Below, piece by piece: positions 37,456-46,964 of a stretch of 64,000 nucleotides of DNA. The stretch's first letter is position 1. Each line of letters opens with the position of its first letter. Below the pieces are notes generated by a model, which was not told the origin of the DNA, ran no database searches, and saw only the letters and a list, made by a program, of their open reading frames with translations. The position numbers were made by a program, and so were the translations under genes. Source of the stretch: Gemmatales bacterium (GTDB lineage Bacteria; Planctomycetota; Planctomycetia; Gemmatales; Gemmataceae); the NCBI GenBank assembly GCA_026004675.1, contig BPJP01000003.1:1-64000 (forward strand), given 5' to 3'.

Positions 37456-38169
37456 ATGAGAAGAAGACTGGTTCTGGGTATTGCTTTGGGGGCGATTCTG
37501 GCTTTGCATCCATTGTTCGCCGCCGATGCCAAGAAAAAGGCGGTCCTTAAAGCGGGCTTGCAGAAACTCAATCCATTCATTGGCGATTTCAAAGGTCCCG
37601 GCGGCCCGGACAAGCCTCGCTTCGATCCGAGGGAAGGCTGGAGCGAAAAAGTTGTGTGGAGCTGGAAATTCAAGGGGGATGATTGCTGGCTGACATTGAA
37701 GTTCTTCGACAGCAAGCTGTACAAGGAAGGAGAGATTCGCTATCTTCCGGAATCGGAAAAATACAAAATGATCCTGACCGATTTGAAGGGGAACAAGCTG
37801 GAATTCGTGGGAGAGCTGGACGAAGACTACCTGACATTCTTGCATACGGCGCCGAACGGCGACGTTGTTCGCATCCAGATGAACATGGCAGGAGAAGGGG
37901 CACGGTTCATTTATCGCCAGGCGCGCAAGCAGGCCAAACGCACGATTTTCCGCAAGGAATACCTGGTCGCGCTGACTCGCCTCGGCGAATCGTTCGCCAG
38001 CGGCAAAAAGAAGCCCGAATGTGTCGTGACTGGTGGCGTGGGCACTTCGACCGTGACCTATAAAGGCAAGACTTACTACGTCTGCTGTTCGGGTTGCCGG
38101 GATGCCTTCAACGAGAATCCCGAGCAAATCATCAAGGAATACCTGGAGCGCAAGAAAAAGGGACGTTAG
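37456..38169 (+). CDS. Exported protein with C-terminal YHS-like domain
   Basis: This 237-residue protein has a signal peptide (LVLGIALGAILALHPLFAA), a beta-rich middle part (GWSEKVVWSWKFKGDDCW, YKMILTDLKGNKLEFVG) and a YHS-type C-terminal motif (PECVVTGG, KTYYVCCSGCRDAFNENP). YHS domains bind metal ions through such cysteines and occur in copper-handling proteins. The middle part resembles planctomycete proteins of unknown function. The gene appears monocistronic and is followed by a strong hairpin terminator at 38198. The preceding 255 bp show nothing clear beyond its promoter region. Confidence 0.8.
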   Translation: MRRRLVLGIALGAILALHPLFAADAKKKAVLKAGLQKLNPFIGDFKGPGGPDKPRFDPREGWSEKVVWSWKFKGDDCWLTLKFFDSKLYKEGEIRYLPESEKYKMILTDLKGNKLEFVGELDEDYLTFLHTAPNGDVVRIQMNMAGEGARFIYRQARKQAKRTIFRKEYLVALTRLGESFASGKKKPECVVTGGVGTSTVTYKGKTYYVCCSGCRDAFNENPEQIIKEYLERKKKGR

Positions 38170-38197
38170 TTTTTCCTGGCAACATGGCGAGGCGATG

Positions 38198-38235
38198 AAC
38201 CCGGCCTCAATTTTGAGGTCGGGTTTTGTCTTTTT
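38198..38235 (+). terminator. Intrinsic terminator after the YHS-domain gene
   Basis: The inverted repeat AACCCGGCCTCAA / TTGAGGTCGGGTT (one G-T pair, 12-13 bp stem, tiny loop of T) is followed by TTTTGTCTTTTTGG. It starts 29 bases after the stop at 38169, so it is a convincing Rho-independent terminator. It also argues that the next gene does not start before about 38240. Confidence 0.8.
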
Positions 38236-38315
38236 GGTTGCCGTCGCCATCTCCGCTTGCGAACATGTTCCTGCACGCGATTTCCATGACGGCTGGCTTG
38301 CAAAGAGGTTGGGTT

Positions 38316-40412
38316 ATGCTGAAGCGTCGCCATGCGTTTCTGGTCCTGGCAGGATTCTTGTCGGCTTGGCCTCTGCGGGGAGAGGTAGTCGATGTTGAAA
38401 TCATCAAGCGCGCGCCGTTCGCCGGGGGCAGGGAATTCGGCAAAACCGGTGCTTACGAAATGATCACAGGCATCGTCCGTTTTGCCGTGGACCCGAAAAA
38501 CAAGCGGAACGACGTAATCGTCGACCTTGAGTTGGCGCCGCGCAATGCGCAGGGGAAAGTCGAGTTCGAATCGGATTTCTATATCCTGGCCCCGAAAGAC
38601 ATGTCCAAAGGCAACGGGGCGATTCTTTATGATGTCAACAATCGTGGCCGTCGGCTCGCGTTGGGGTTTTTCAATCGGGCTCCAGGTACGAACAATCCTG
38701 CAAACAAGGGTGAAGGCGGCGACGGCTTTCTCTTCCGGCGAGGCTACACGGTCGTGTGGGTGGGATGGATCGGCGAATTGTTGCCAGGCGGAGACCGGCT
38801 TTTGATGAAAGCGCCGATCGCGAAAGAAAACGGCAAACCCATTCGAGGAATCGTTCGTCAGGAGATCGTGGCGGAAAGCCCGGCCAAAAGTATGCCGTTA
38901 TCCCGCCGCGGCGGACATGGAAGTTACCCACCGACCAGGCGTGGGCTGGAGAAGGCCACCTTGACATGGCGCATGCGGGAAACCGATCGGCGAGTCTTGA
39001 TTCCTCGCGAACAGTGGTCTCTGGAGATCAAGCCGCCGCCGAAAGCGAGCAAGGGCGTCGCCGGCACGCTGCCAGAAATTCGACTGTGGCCCAAAGGCGG
39101 CTTTCGACCCGGTTACATTTACGAATTGATCTATGAAGCCGAAGGACCGATCGTGCAGGGATTGGGGTTCGCCGCGCCGCGCGACTGGGTTTCCTTCTTG
39201 CGTTATAGCGACAGCGAGCAAAATCCGCTCGGTACCAATCGGCCAATCCGCTACGCTTATGGATTCGGCGTGTCGCAGAGCGGTCGTTTCCTGCGCAACT
39301 TCGTCTACCTCGGTTTCAATGTGGATGAGAAGGGGAGAAAGGTGTTCGATGGTTTGATCCCTCATGTCGCTGGCGGAGGATTGGGATTCTTCAACCACCG
39401 CTTTGCCCAACCCAATCGGCACAACGGCCAACACGAGGATCACTCTTTCCCTGCGGACTATTTCCCATTCACTTATGGCGAATGCAACCAAGCCTATTTG
39501 CGCGAAGCGGATGGCAAGCCCACCATCACCGATCATCGCGATTCGATCCTGGGTCGGCTGAGGAAGGAGAATTCCAAGCTGTTGCCGAAAATCATGCACA
39601 CGCAAAGTTCGGCGGAGTACTGGCACCGCGCTGGTTCGCTGGTGCACACGGATCCGCTGGGCCAAAAAGATGTCGCGATTCCTGACAACGTGAGAATCTA
39701 TGCATTCGGCGGAACGCAGCATGGGCCAGCCGGTTTTCCACCAGACCGTGGTTTTGCCGACAATCTCCGCAATCCTGGCGATTATCGGCCGTTTCTTCGT
39801 GCCTTGCTCGATGCTTTGGACGCCTGGTGCCGGCATGGCAAGGAGCCGCCGCCAAGCGTTTACCCCAAGATCAAAGATGGCACGCTGGTCGATTGGCGGC
39901 AAGAACATACCCGATTTCCAGCCTTACCGGGAATCCGATATCCGGAGGTGATTCATCGGCCGTCGTTCTACGATTACGGGCCGGATTTCTGGTCGCGAGG
40001 CATCATTAACGTGGAGCCGCCTCGACCGATCGGGCATTATGTCGTGCTGGTTCCCAAGTCGGATCCTGATGGAAATGACCTGGGCACGCTGCTGCCTGCC
40101 GAAGTCGCTGTGCCGCTCGCCACCTACACCGGCTGGAACCTGCGTCGTCGCGACGTCGGCGCCGAAGCCATGCTCGCCAGCCTCATGGGTTCTTATATCC
40201 CCTTCGCACGAACCAAGGAGGAACGGCTGCAAAACGGCGACCCGCGTCTTTCCATCGCGGAGCGCTACGGCACCTACGACGGCTACATCGAGGCCCTCAC
40301 CAAAACTTGCAACACGCTGATCAAGCGAGGTTATCTGCTCGAAGAAGACGCGAAACATCTCATTGCCGATCAGAAAAAGCATCGCGACTTGTTCGAGGAT
40401 AAGAAACGATGA
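38316..40412 (+). CDS. Alpha/beta hydrolase domain-containing exported protein
   Basis: Starting at 38316 the protein has 698 residues, with AGAGG as ribosome site and a signal peptide (FLVLAGFLSAWPLRG). The frame is open further upstream to 38226, but that stretch contains a terminator. It matches the large alpha/beta hydrolase family (Abhydrolase_10 type). The likely nucleophile elbow is YGFGVSQSGRFLRNFVYLGF, followed by HVAGGGLGFFNHRFAQPNRH and DHSFPADYFPFTYGE, then a conserved TQSSAEYWHRAGSLVHTD segment. Such proteins are probably esterases or related hydrolases outside the cytosol with unknown substrate. The stop overlaps the next gene by 4 bp. Confidence 0.85.
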   Translation: MLKRRHAFLVLAGFLSAWPLRGEVVDVEIIKRAPFAGGREFGKTGAYEMITGIVRFAVDPKNKRNDVIVDLELAPRNAQGKVEFESDFYILAPKDMSKGNGAILYDVNNRGRRLALGFFNRAPGTNNPANKGEGGDGFLFRRGYTVVWVGWIGELLPGGDRLLMKAPIAKENGKPIRGIVRQEIVAESPAKSMPLSRRGGHGSYPPTRRGLEKATLTWRMRETDRRVLIPREQWSLEIKPPPKASKGVAGTLPEIRLWPKGGFRPGYIYELIYEAEGPIVQGLGFAAPRDWVSFLRYSDSEQNPLGTNRPIRYAYGFGVSQSGRFLRNFVYLGFNVDEKGRKVFDGLIPHVAGGGLGFFNHRFAQPNRHNGQHEDHSFPADYFPFTYGECNQAYLREADGKPTITDHRDSILGRLRKENSKLLPKIMHTQSSAEYWHRAGSLVHTDPLGQKDVAIPDNVRIYAFGGTQHGPAGFPPDRGFADNLRNPGDYRPFLRALLDALDAWCRHGKEPPPSVYPKIKDGTLVDWRQEHTRFPALPGIRYPEVIHRPSFYDYGPDFWSRGIINVEPPRPIGHYVVLVPKSDPDGNDLGTLLPAEVAVPLATYTGWNLRRRDVGAEAMLASLMGSYIPFARTKEERLQNGDPRLSIAERYGTYDGYIEALTKTCNTLIKRGYLLEEDAKHLIADQKKHRDLFEDKKR

Positions 40413-40873
40413 AAAAGGGCTTTCGCGTCGCACTGATCGTGGCCATTACAATTGGAGTGCTCGGACCTGCGGCATGGTACGCCAGCCGGCAAAACGGCTA
40501 CCCCTCGCCGCAGGACTGCCTGGACGCCTATGCTGAGGCACGCAAGGCGGGAAACGTCCCAATGTTTCTTGGCTGCCTGGCTCCGCCGTTAAGGCAACGG
40601 ATGAACACGCAGTTTCCCGATGCGGATGCCTTTGCCGAGTCGCTGCGAGGAAGCATGAAAGACGTCAAAAGCTGGGTGCAACTGGATGCTGTCGTTGATG
40701 GCGCGACGGCAACTGTCGACGTCGATGAAGTGCTCGCCTCCGGCACTAGACGCATTCGCTTTCATCTGGAGCGGACCGGTCAAAACTGGTTGATTTCCAA
40801 GATCGAAGCTCCAAAAGATGTTCCCGGCACGATACCGTTTGGAACCGATGTCACGAAAGTACCCGCGGACTAG
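40409..40873 (+). CDS. Small single-helix membrane protein, DUF4878-like
   Basis: This 154-residue protein has an N-terminal membrane anchor (VALIVAITIGVLGPAAWYA) followed by a small soluble domain with a SnoaL/NTF2-like feel (DCLDAYAEARKAGNVPMFL, AVVDGATATVDVDEV, FHLERTGQNWLISKIEAP). It is probably anchored in the membrane with the soluble part outside. It overlaps the hydrolase gene by 4 bp (ATGA), so the two are likely translated together. I cannot assign a function. Confidence 0.7.
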   Translation: MKKGFRVALIVAITIGVLGPAAWYASRQNGYPSPQDCLDAYAEARKAGNVPMFLGCLAPPLRQRMNTQFPDADAFAESLRGSMKDVKSWVQLDAVVDGATATVDVDEVLASGTRRIRFHLERTGQNWLISKIEAPKDVPGTIPFGTDVTKVPAD

Positions 40874-41079
40874 CCGCCACAAGACGGCACGATGGGAAGC
40901 CTCATCATAAGACAACAGGTTCGATTTTGTCGGTGGTGGAATTCATGGTCTGTCTTGTGTCTTATTAGGCCAAAAACTGTTCGCAGGGGACAGTCGCCCG
41001 CCTAAATTCGACTCGGTCATTGACGCCGCATGGATTGTGTGTAAAGAGAATAGGGTTACGTGGATCGATAGGAGTGGCT

Positions 41080-42174
41080 ATGTTTTCGGATCGCGATCGA
41101 CTATCACGGCGTGAATTCGTTGGTACGCTGGCAACCGCTGTCGGGCTGCCAGCAATGGCATCCGGGAAGGACGAAAAACAGAAAAAGCAACCACTCAAAC
41201 TCGGCCTCGATAATTTCGCTGTCCGTGCCTTCAACTGGAAAGACAAGCAGTTGATCGACTACGCAGCCAGCCTGAAGCTGGATTGCTTGTTCATCACAGA
41301 CCTGTACGCTTTTGCCAGCCTCGAAGACGGTCACTTGCGTGAAGTGAAGAAATACGCCGACGACCGAGGCATCGAGCTTTATGTCGGCACGTGGAGCATC
41401 TGCCCGACCTCAACTCGATTCAAAAAGGACTGGGGCACAGCGGAAGAACACTTGGCGTTGGGGATTCGGGTGGCGAAGGCGCTCGGCTCGCCGGTCATAC
41501 GTGTGATTCTGGGGACCGGAGAAGATCGGCGTACTCCCGGCGGCATCGACGCGAGGATCAAAGATACCATCAAGGTGTTGCATGCGTCGCGGAAGCTGGC
41601 CAAGGACAACGGCGTCAAAGTGGCCGTCGAAAACCACGCTGGAGACATGCATTCGCTCGAACTGGTCCGTTTGATCAAGGAAGCGGGAACGGATTTCGTC
41701 GGCGCCAACATGGACGCGGGAAATGCCGTTCGGACATTGGAGCATCCGCTCGACAATCTCGAGAATCTCGGTCCGTACGCTTTGACGACGAGTCTGCGCG
41801 ACACCGCGGTATGGAAGAGCGCCAATGGCGTTACGATGCAATGGACGGCGATGGGAGAGGGGATGGTCGATTGGAAACAGTATTTCAAGCGCTTTGCCGA
41901 ATTGTGTCCCGAGGTGCCGGTCAACATCGAGACGATTTCGGGTGGCAACACGGAACTCGCGATCAAGGACGAAGAATTTTGGAAAGCCTGGCCCAAAGGA
42001 AAGCCCAAAGGCTTTGAACGTTTTCTTGCCTGGGCGGAAAAGGGGAAGCCGAGACCGCCCCGGCGACGCCCTCGAGGCGTCGATCCCAAGGTGGCCGACC
42101 AACAGTACCAGCGTGCCGAACTCGAGCGAAGCATCGCCTATTGCAAATCGATCGGACTCGGGCGAAAGCGGTGA
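41080..42174 (+). CDS. Sugar phosphate isomerase/epimerase (xylose isomerase-like TIM barrel), Tat-exported
   Basis: This 364-residue protein has a Tat signal (SRREFVGTLATAVGLPAMA) and an AP-endonuclease-2 type TIM barrel. Motifs are ALGSPVIRVILGTGEDRR, GVKVAVENHAGDMHSLEL (metal-binding Glu and His) and FVGANMDAGNAVRTLEHP. AGGAG just upstream of 41080 supports this start over an in-frame start at 41020. Proteins of this type are abundant in planctomycetes and probably isomerise or epimerise sugar derivatives outside the cytosol, but the substrate is unknown. The long tail rich in Pro and Arg near residue 330 is unusual. Confidence 0.87.
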   Translation: MFSDRDRLSRREFVGTLATAVGLPAMASGKDEKQKKQPLKLGLDNFAVRAFNWKDKQLIDYAASLKLDCLFITDLYAFASLEDGHLREVKKYADDRGIELYVGTWSICPTSTRFKKDWGTAEEHLALGIRVAKALGSPVIRVILGTGEDRRTPGGIDARIKDTIKVLHASRKLAKDNGVKVAVENHAGDMHSLELVRLIKEAGTDFVGANMDAGNAVRTLEHPLDNLENLGPYALTTSLRDTAVWKSANGVTMQWTAMGEGMVDWKQYFKRFAELCPEVPVNIETISGGNTELAIKDEEFWKAWPKGKPKGFERFLAWAEKGKPRPPRRRPRGVDPKVADQQYQRAELERSIAYCKSIGLGRKR

Positions 42175-42240
42175 CAAGTCGCTAGGCCGGCTGCCCGTGG
42201 AAGAAGTGCAATCGCGCAAGCGACAGTTTGTGGAGGAGCC

Positions 42241-43365
42241 ATGAGTACGGCTGAAGTGTATTCCCCCGGCTTGGAAGGGATCATCGCTGGCGAAACAGCC
42301 ATTTCCACGATTACGGGAGGGTTGCGCTACCGCGGCTATCCTGTGACCGAATTGGCGGAAAAAGCCTGTTTCGAGGAAGTGGCCTATCTGCTGCTCTATG
42401 AGGAGTTGCCGACACAAAAACAATTGGACGACTTCCAGCGACGGCTGGCGGCACATCGCCAGCTGCCCCAGCCCTTGATCGACCTTTTGAAGGCGGTCCC
42501 GAAAAACGCCGTGCCCATGGACGTGCTGCGCTCTGCTGTCAGCATCCTGGCCCATTTCGATCCGGACACGGAAGATAATTCGCGGGATGCCAACCTGCGC
42601 AAAGCCGAGCGGCTCCTTGGTCAGATTCCCGTCGTGGTCGCCTGCCATCACCGATTGGCGAAAGGGCAGGAACCGATTCCCGCCCGTTCCGATTTATCGC
42701 ATGCCGGCAATTTTCTCTATATGCTGCGAGGCGAAGAGGGGAGCGCTGACGAGGTCCGTGCACTGGACGTGTCGCTGATCCTTTACGCAGAGCACGAATT
42801 CAATGCTTCCACTTTTACCGCGCGAGTCGTGGTATCGACCGAATCGGATTTGCATGCAGCAGTGACCGCTGCCATCGGGGCGCTAAAAGGGCGTCTGCAT
42901 GGCGGAGCCAACGAAAAAGTGATGGACCTGTTGCGGCAAGTGGGCGGGCCGGAAAATGCCGAAAAGTGGATTCGTGATGCTTTGGCCCGCAAAGAGCGCA
43001 TTATGGGATTCGGCCATCGCGTCTACAAAACAGGAGACGTGCGGGCCGAGATTCTCAAGACGTACGCCAGGAAAGCAGCCCAGGCCAAAGGCGAGACCAA
43101 ATGGGAAGAAACCGCCGAGATCATCGAAAAGATTCTCGCCGAAGAAAAGAAGCTATTCCCGAACCTGGACTGGCCAGCCGGTCGCCTTTATTACGCCCTG
43201 GATTTGGACGTGCCTTTGTACACGCCGATCTTTGTCATGTCGCGTGTCGCCGGCTGGGCGGCGCATGTCATCGAACAACTCGGATCGAACCGGTTGATCC
43301 GACCGCGAGCTCGCTACACGGGACCAGACTTGCGCTCGGTGAAACCAATCTCGGAACGCTCCTAG
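42241..43365 (+). CDS. gltA: Citrate synthase
   Basis: This 374-residue protein condenses acetyl-CoA with oxaloacetate to give citrate at the entry of the TCA cycle. It is of the short bacterial type. The N-terminus GLEGIIAGETAISTI, the catalytic histidine region LKGRLHGGANEKVMDLL, and MGFGHRVYKTGDVRAEIL are diagnostic. A 2-methylcitrate synthase is possible because the two types are hard to tell apart by eye, but no prp genes are nearby. The gene lies 66 bp after the isomerase gene. Its last 4 bases overlap the end of gatB on the other strand. Confidence 0.92.
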   Translation: MSTAEVYSPGLEGIIAGETAISTITGGLRYRGYPVTELAEKACFEEVAYLLLYEELPTQKQLDDFQRRLAAHRQLPQPLIDLLKAVPKNAVPMDVLRSAVSILAHFDPDTEDNSRDANLRKAERLLGQIPVVVACHHRLAKGQEPIPARSDLSHAGNFLYMLRGEEGSADEVRALDVSLILYAEHEFNASTFTARVVVSTESDLHAAVTAAIGALKGRLHGGANEKVMDLLRQVGGPENAEKWIRDALARKERIMGFGHRVYKTGDVRAEILKTYARKAAQAKGETKWEETAEIIEKILAEEKKLFPNLDWPAGRLYYALDLDVPLYTPIFVMSRVAGWAAHVIEQLGSNRLIRPRARYTGPDLRSVKPISERS

Positions 43366-44915
43366 GCTTTTTCGTCGGATGGAACTTTCTCCAGCTCCTC
43401 CAATAGCAATCGCTGCACGACCTCGATCCTGGCCATCCCTTTGGTCTCGCGCATGATGGCTCCCTTGATCGCGTCGGCAGCTTTCTTTTTGCCGTTCTTA
43501 TAGTCGGCCACAGCTTTCGGATTGGCAGCGATGGCTCGGCGGACAATTTCCGCCAACTCGCTTTCATCGCCGACAACCTGGATGCCAAGTTCCCCGGCAG
43601 CTTGCTCCGCTTCGATCCCCTTTTCAAGCATGCGGGCAAAAATGTCTCGACCGCGCTGCTTGTTCAGACCCGTCTGCTTGAGGTATCGGATCAATCCCCC
43701 CAGCGACCTGGGCTTCAAGGGAAGATCGGCCAGGCTCCTCTTGCTTTCGTTGAGAACTTGCAGCAAATCGTTGATGATCCAGTTCGATGCTTCTTTGGGG
43801 TCACCGGCGGTTTGCGCGGTTTCCTCGAAATAGGCGACCAGCGCCCTGCCTTGTGCGGTCAATACTCCGGCTTCATAAGCGGTCAACGCGTAGTCGGCTT
43901 GCAGCCGGCGCCTTTGAGCAGCGGGAAGTTCGCCGAGTTGGCTTCGCATCTCGTCCAGCCACGCAGGATCGACAACGACCGGCACCAAATCCGGATCAGG
44001 CAGATAGCGATAATCTTCGGCTTCTTCTTTGCTTCTTTGCACGACCGTCACGCCACGGTCCTCGTTCCATCCCGCCGTTGCCTTGGGTATCGGCTGGCCA
44101 CGTTCCGCATCCATGACCGGGCAAACCAGGCGACCGGCGAATTCTCTCGGCTGGCCCTCGCGAATTTGCCATTCCTTGCCGAATTTTTTCTCGAATTCGG
44201 CGATTTGCCGACTCGCTTCGTATTTCAGGGCACGCTCGACCGCACGAAAACTATTCAGGTTCTTGATCTCGACAATGGGCGTGGCGGCGAAACAACCGTC
44301 GGGAACGGCAACGTGCACGTTGATGTTGGCATCGCAACGCAGGCTCCCTTCCTGCATCTCGCAGTCGGAAATCTCCAGCTCGCGCATCAACAAACGAATT
44401 TCTTCGAGGTAAGCTTTCGCCTCTTCGGGTGCCACGATATCGGGCCGGCTGACGATCTCCAATAACGGCGTACCGGTGCGATTGAGATCGACGAGACTAT
44501 CCCCTTTGCCTTGTTCATCGTGGGTTAATTTGCCGGCGTCTTCTTCGAGATGAACTCGAATGATACCGATACGTCTGTTGCCTGCGGGCGACTCGACGTC
44601 CAACCAGCCGTTTCGGCTCAACGGCAGATCGTACTGGCTGATTTGATAGTTTTTCGGCAGATCAGGATAGTAATAGTTTTTCCGGTCCCATTTGGTGAAA
44701 AGGGGGATTTCGCAGTTGAGAGCCAACGCCGCTTTGACTGCCAACTCGAATGCCCGCCGGTTCATGACCGGCAAGACACCAGGCAACCCCAGACAAACCG
44801 GGCAGGTCGCCGAGTTCGGAGGCAGGCCAAACTGGTTTCGGCAGCCGCAAAACAGCTTTGTTCGCGTCAACAGCTGTACGTGTACTTCCAAACCAATAAC
44901 AAGATGGTGTTTCAT
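43362..44915 (-). CDS. gatB: Asp-tRNA(Asn)/Glu-tRNA(Gln) amidotransferase subunit GatB
   Basis: This 517-residue protein is the tRNA-binding kinase subunit of GatCAB, which activates Glu-tRNA(Gln) or Asp-tRNA(Asn) before amidation. The N-terminus VIGLEVHVQLLTRTKLFCGC, the zinc-type cysteines in CGCRNQFG and CPVCLGLPG, the central YYYPDLPKNYQISQYDLP and the C-terminal tail domain (VAGELG-like GIQVVGDESELAEIVRRAI) are typical. Length is slightly above the usual 480. gatC and gatA lie about 29 kb upstream on the same strand. It overlaps the citrate synthase end by 4 bp, convergent. Confidence 0.95.
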   Translation of the reverse strand: MKHHLVIGLEVHVQLLTRTKLFCGCRNQFGLPPNSATCPVCLGLPGVLPVMNRRAFELAVKAALALNCEIPLFTKWDRKNYYYPDLPKNYQISQYDLPLSRNGWLDVESPAGNRRIGIIRVHLEEDAGKLTHDEQGKGDSLVDLNRTGTPLLEIVSRPDIVAPEEAKAYLEEIRLLMRELEISDCEMQEGSLRCDANINVHVAVPDGCFAATPIVEIKNLNSFRAVERALKYEASRQIAEFEKKFGKEWQIREGQPREFAGRLVCPVMDAERGQPIPKATAGWNEDRGVTVVQRSKEEAEDYRYLPDPDLVPVVVDPAWLDEMRSQLGELPAAQRRRLQADYALTAYEAGVLTAQGRALVAYFEETAQTAGDPKEASNWIINDLLQVLNESKRSLADLPLKPRSLGGLIRYLKQTGLNKQRGRDIFARMLEKGIEAEQAAGELGIQVVGDESELAEIVRRAIAANPKAVADYKNGKKKAADAIKGAIMRETKGMARIEVVQRLLLEELEKVPSDEKA

Positions 44916-45094
44916 TATCGGCTCCGGCGGACACGTCGCGGTCGCAACGTTTTCGTTTTGCTTGCCATCTTCTCTAATAGTGGGTTATACGGGTTGTACG
45001 GACAGAACAAACTGCTCTGCACCGCAATTTGCCGAATGAGACCGCGAAGTATCTATTATAGAATGTCAGCAGATCTCAAAGCGAAAGGAAGTTC

Positions 45095-45712
45095 ATGGCT
45101 GAGAAAGTCAACTGTCCCACGTGCCGGCGAGAATTGGAAATCCCGCAAGAACTTCTGAGCCGAGCCGTACAATGTCCGGAATGCGGCACGCGGTTCATGG
45201 CCGTCGCACCCGGCACGATTCTTCCCGGCGAGCCTTCTCCCCCTCCTCCCGGCTATGAAACAACGGCAGGGCCGATTCGCGACCCCCTTGCTGAGCAACG
45301 CGCGGCAAGCATGCTCATCTTGCCGGCCATTTGCCTGATTCTCATGGGTGTTCTCGGTGCCCTGATGGCAGCCATGTTCCTTGTTGATTGCTTCTTGCTG
45401 ACGCCTCAGGTTCGCGAACAGGCCCTGCGCGAGGCCAAAATTTCAGGAGAAGAGAAACAGCAGTTGCGACAGATATTCGAATCCTTTTTCAGTCCGCGAG
45501 CTGCTGTCGTCTACAGCTTTTTCGCTTTTTGCAGCTTGCTGGCGATGATCGCCGGTGTGTCGATGCTGGCGCGACGGCTGCGCGGATTGGCGGTCCTCGG
45601 CAGCTTTGCCGTCATGCTGAACCCTTTTTGCTGTTTGATCGTCGGTCCGATTCTTGGCATCTGGTCTCTGGTGGTTCTTAACAACCCTGACGTAAAAGCC
45701 GCTTTTCGATAA
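45095..45712 (+). CDS. Zinc-ribbon membrane protein 1 of 3
   Basis: This 205-residue protein starts with an MJ0042-type zinc ribbon (CPTCRRELEIPQ, then CPECGTRFMAV; four Cys within about residues 7-31). A Pro-rich linker follows, then three hydrophobic segments (about 72-95, 130-155 and 160-200). The ribbon would face the cytosol. The function is unknown; such proteins are abundant in planctomycetes. The next zinc-ribbon gene starts 9 bp later, so they are likely one operon. Confidence 0.78.
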   Translation: MAEKVNCPTCRRELEIPQELLSRAVQCPECGTRFMAVAPGTILPGEPSPPPPGYETTAGPIRDPLAEQRAASMLILPAICLILMGVLGALMAAMFLVDCFLLTPQVREQALREAKISGEEKQQLRQIFESFFSPRAAVVYSFFAFCSLLAMIAGVSMLARRLRGLAVLGSFAVMLNPFCCLIVGPILGIWSLVVLNNPDVKAAFR

Positions 45713-45721
45713 GGATTGATC

Positions 45722-46456
45722 ATGTCGATCGTTGTCCCATGTCCGGCATGCACGCGCCAACTTCGGATCCCCGAAGAGCATATCGGCCGTGATGTCCGCT
45801 GTCCGAAATGCAGTCACGTATTTCACGCCGAGGAAGACAACTCATCGTCCGACCAGGTAGCCGATTCTCTCGATCACGACACCGCCGGGTCATCGGCTTC
45901 TCTTCACGATGATCTCGAATATTGTCCGAACTGTGGACGTTCGGTCGAACTACACGATACGCAATGTCCGTATTGTGGCGAACCGCTCGAGGAAGCAGCG
46001 GATGCGCCCCAGGAAGCAGCCGACTCCAGACCTCCTTGGGAAAGAGAAGGCGGCTTTCGTCGGGATTGCGAGCCGCATCGCGGCCCTCTGATCCTGACTC
46101 TCGGCATTCTGTCGATCGTGATAGGCTTCTTAGGGGTTTGTACCATGGGAATCGGCGGCGTCGTCGGCGCCATCATTGGCATCGTTGGCTGGATTCTGGG
46201 CCAGACCGATTTGAAGAAGATTCGGCACAACCGCATGGATCCGCTAGGACACGGCAGTACCCATGCTGGCTGGGTGTGTGCCATCATCGGCACGGTCATC
46301 AGCGTTCTGACGAGCCTCATGTGCGTCGGTGTCTTGGTGTTGGCGGTAGCGAATCGCTCGGCGCGGCCGCCGGTTCGGCCGGTTCGCCCCGTACCCAAAC
46401 GCTTGCAAATCTCAGCCGTCCCGGAGGGGTTCAATCAAAGCGTTTTCGAAAGATGA
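45722..46456 (+). CDS. Zinc-ribbon membrane protein 2 of 3, DUF4190-like
   Basis: The protein has 244 residues from the ATG at 45722, which follows AAGGA at a normal distance; an in-frame TTG at 45716 is less likely. It has two zinc ribbons: CPACTRQLRIPE with CPKCSHVFHAEE at the N-terminus, and YCPNCGRSVE with CPYCGEPLEE near residue 65-85. Two long hydrophobic segments in the C-terminal half (LILTLGILSIVIGFLGVC and AGWVCAIIGTVISVLTSL) give a DUF4190-like membrane part. The function is unknown. Its last 26 bases overlap the convergent GNAT gene. Confidence 0.78.
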   Translation: MSIVVPCPACTRQLRIPEEHIGRDVRCPKCSHVFHAEEDNSSSDQVADSLDHDTAGSSASLHDDLEYCPNCGRSVELHDTQCPYCGEPLEEAADAPQEAADSRPPWEREGGFRRDCEPHRGPLILTLGILSIVIGFLGVCTMGIGGVVGAIIGIVGWILGQTDLKKIRHNRMDPLGHGSTHAGWVCAIIGTVISVLTSLMCVGVLVLAVANRSARPPVRPVRPVPKRLQISAVPEGFNQSVFER

Positions 46457-46901
46457 CCATGTCGTCGCCCACGACATAATAATCCGGCAAGACGGCGACC
46501 TTTTCGTAGCCGAGTTTTGTGTAAAAACGGCGCGTCGGTTCATAGGCCGGCATGGATGACGTTTCGATGAACAGTTGCCTCCCTCCTCGCTGGCGAATGT
46601 CTGCCTCGACGTGTGCCATCAACTGAGTACCCAACCCGCGAGCCTGCTGGTCAGGATGCACGGCAATCCACCACAAATACCAGGTGCCGTCCGTCATTGC
46701 CGCCGGAGCATAGTAAACAAATGCTCGAACTGCTTTCGTCTCCGTCTCTGTGAGGCAGATGTGGCCTTGATGGCACATTTGCGCGTGGTAGTCGTCGAGA
46801 ACTTCCTCCAAGGCGGTGATATCCGCTTCACGAAAAACGCCGGTCGCTCTGGCGAGATCGACCAGCGCGGCATGATCTTGTGGAGTGGTTTTCCGAATCA
46901 T
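46431..46901 (-). CDS. GNAT family N-acetyltransferase
   Basis: From the ATG at 46901 (MIRKTTPQDHAALVDLAR) the protein has 156 residues, normal for a GNAT. The acetyl-CoA binding motif is WWIAVHPDQQARGLGTQLMA, followed by FIETSSMPAYEPTRRFYTKL and the final strand. The frame is open to 47054, but that upstream part overlaps the divergent gene's start and has no GNAT similarity. It probably acetylates an amine; the substrate is unknown. It is divergent from the zinc-ribbon gene at 46965. Confidence 0.87.
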   Translation of the reverse strand: MIRKTTPQDHAALVDLARATGVFREADITALEEVLDDYHAQMCHQGHICLTETETKAVRAFVYYAPAAMTDGTWYLWWIAVHPDQQARGLGTQLMAHVEADIRQRGGRQLFIETSSMPAYEPTRRFYTKLGYEKVAVLPDYYVVGDDMVIFRKRFD

Positions 46902-46964
46902 CGCCTGTCTTCGAAACGTTCGTCCGCTCGGCGGGCAGTTGTCTTCAGGGCAATTCCGATCATA

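Noticed and set aside
36874-38250. 458-residue minus-strand open frame over the end of the ABC gene and the YHS gene
   Set aside because: It is antisense to two supported plus-strand genes. A short hydrophobic stretch near 37270-37340 looked like a membrane protein but has no ribosome site or family match.
40905-40970. Long-loop inverted repeat (ATAAGACA/TGTCTTAT) after the small membrane protein gene
   Set aside because: Stem is short and the loop is about 45 bases; not a convincing terminator or element.
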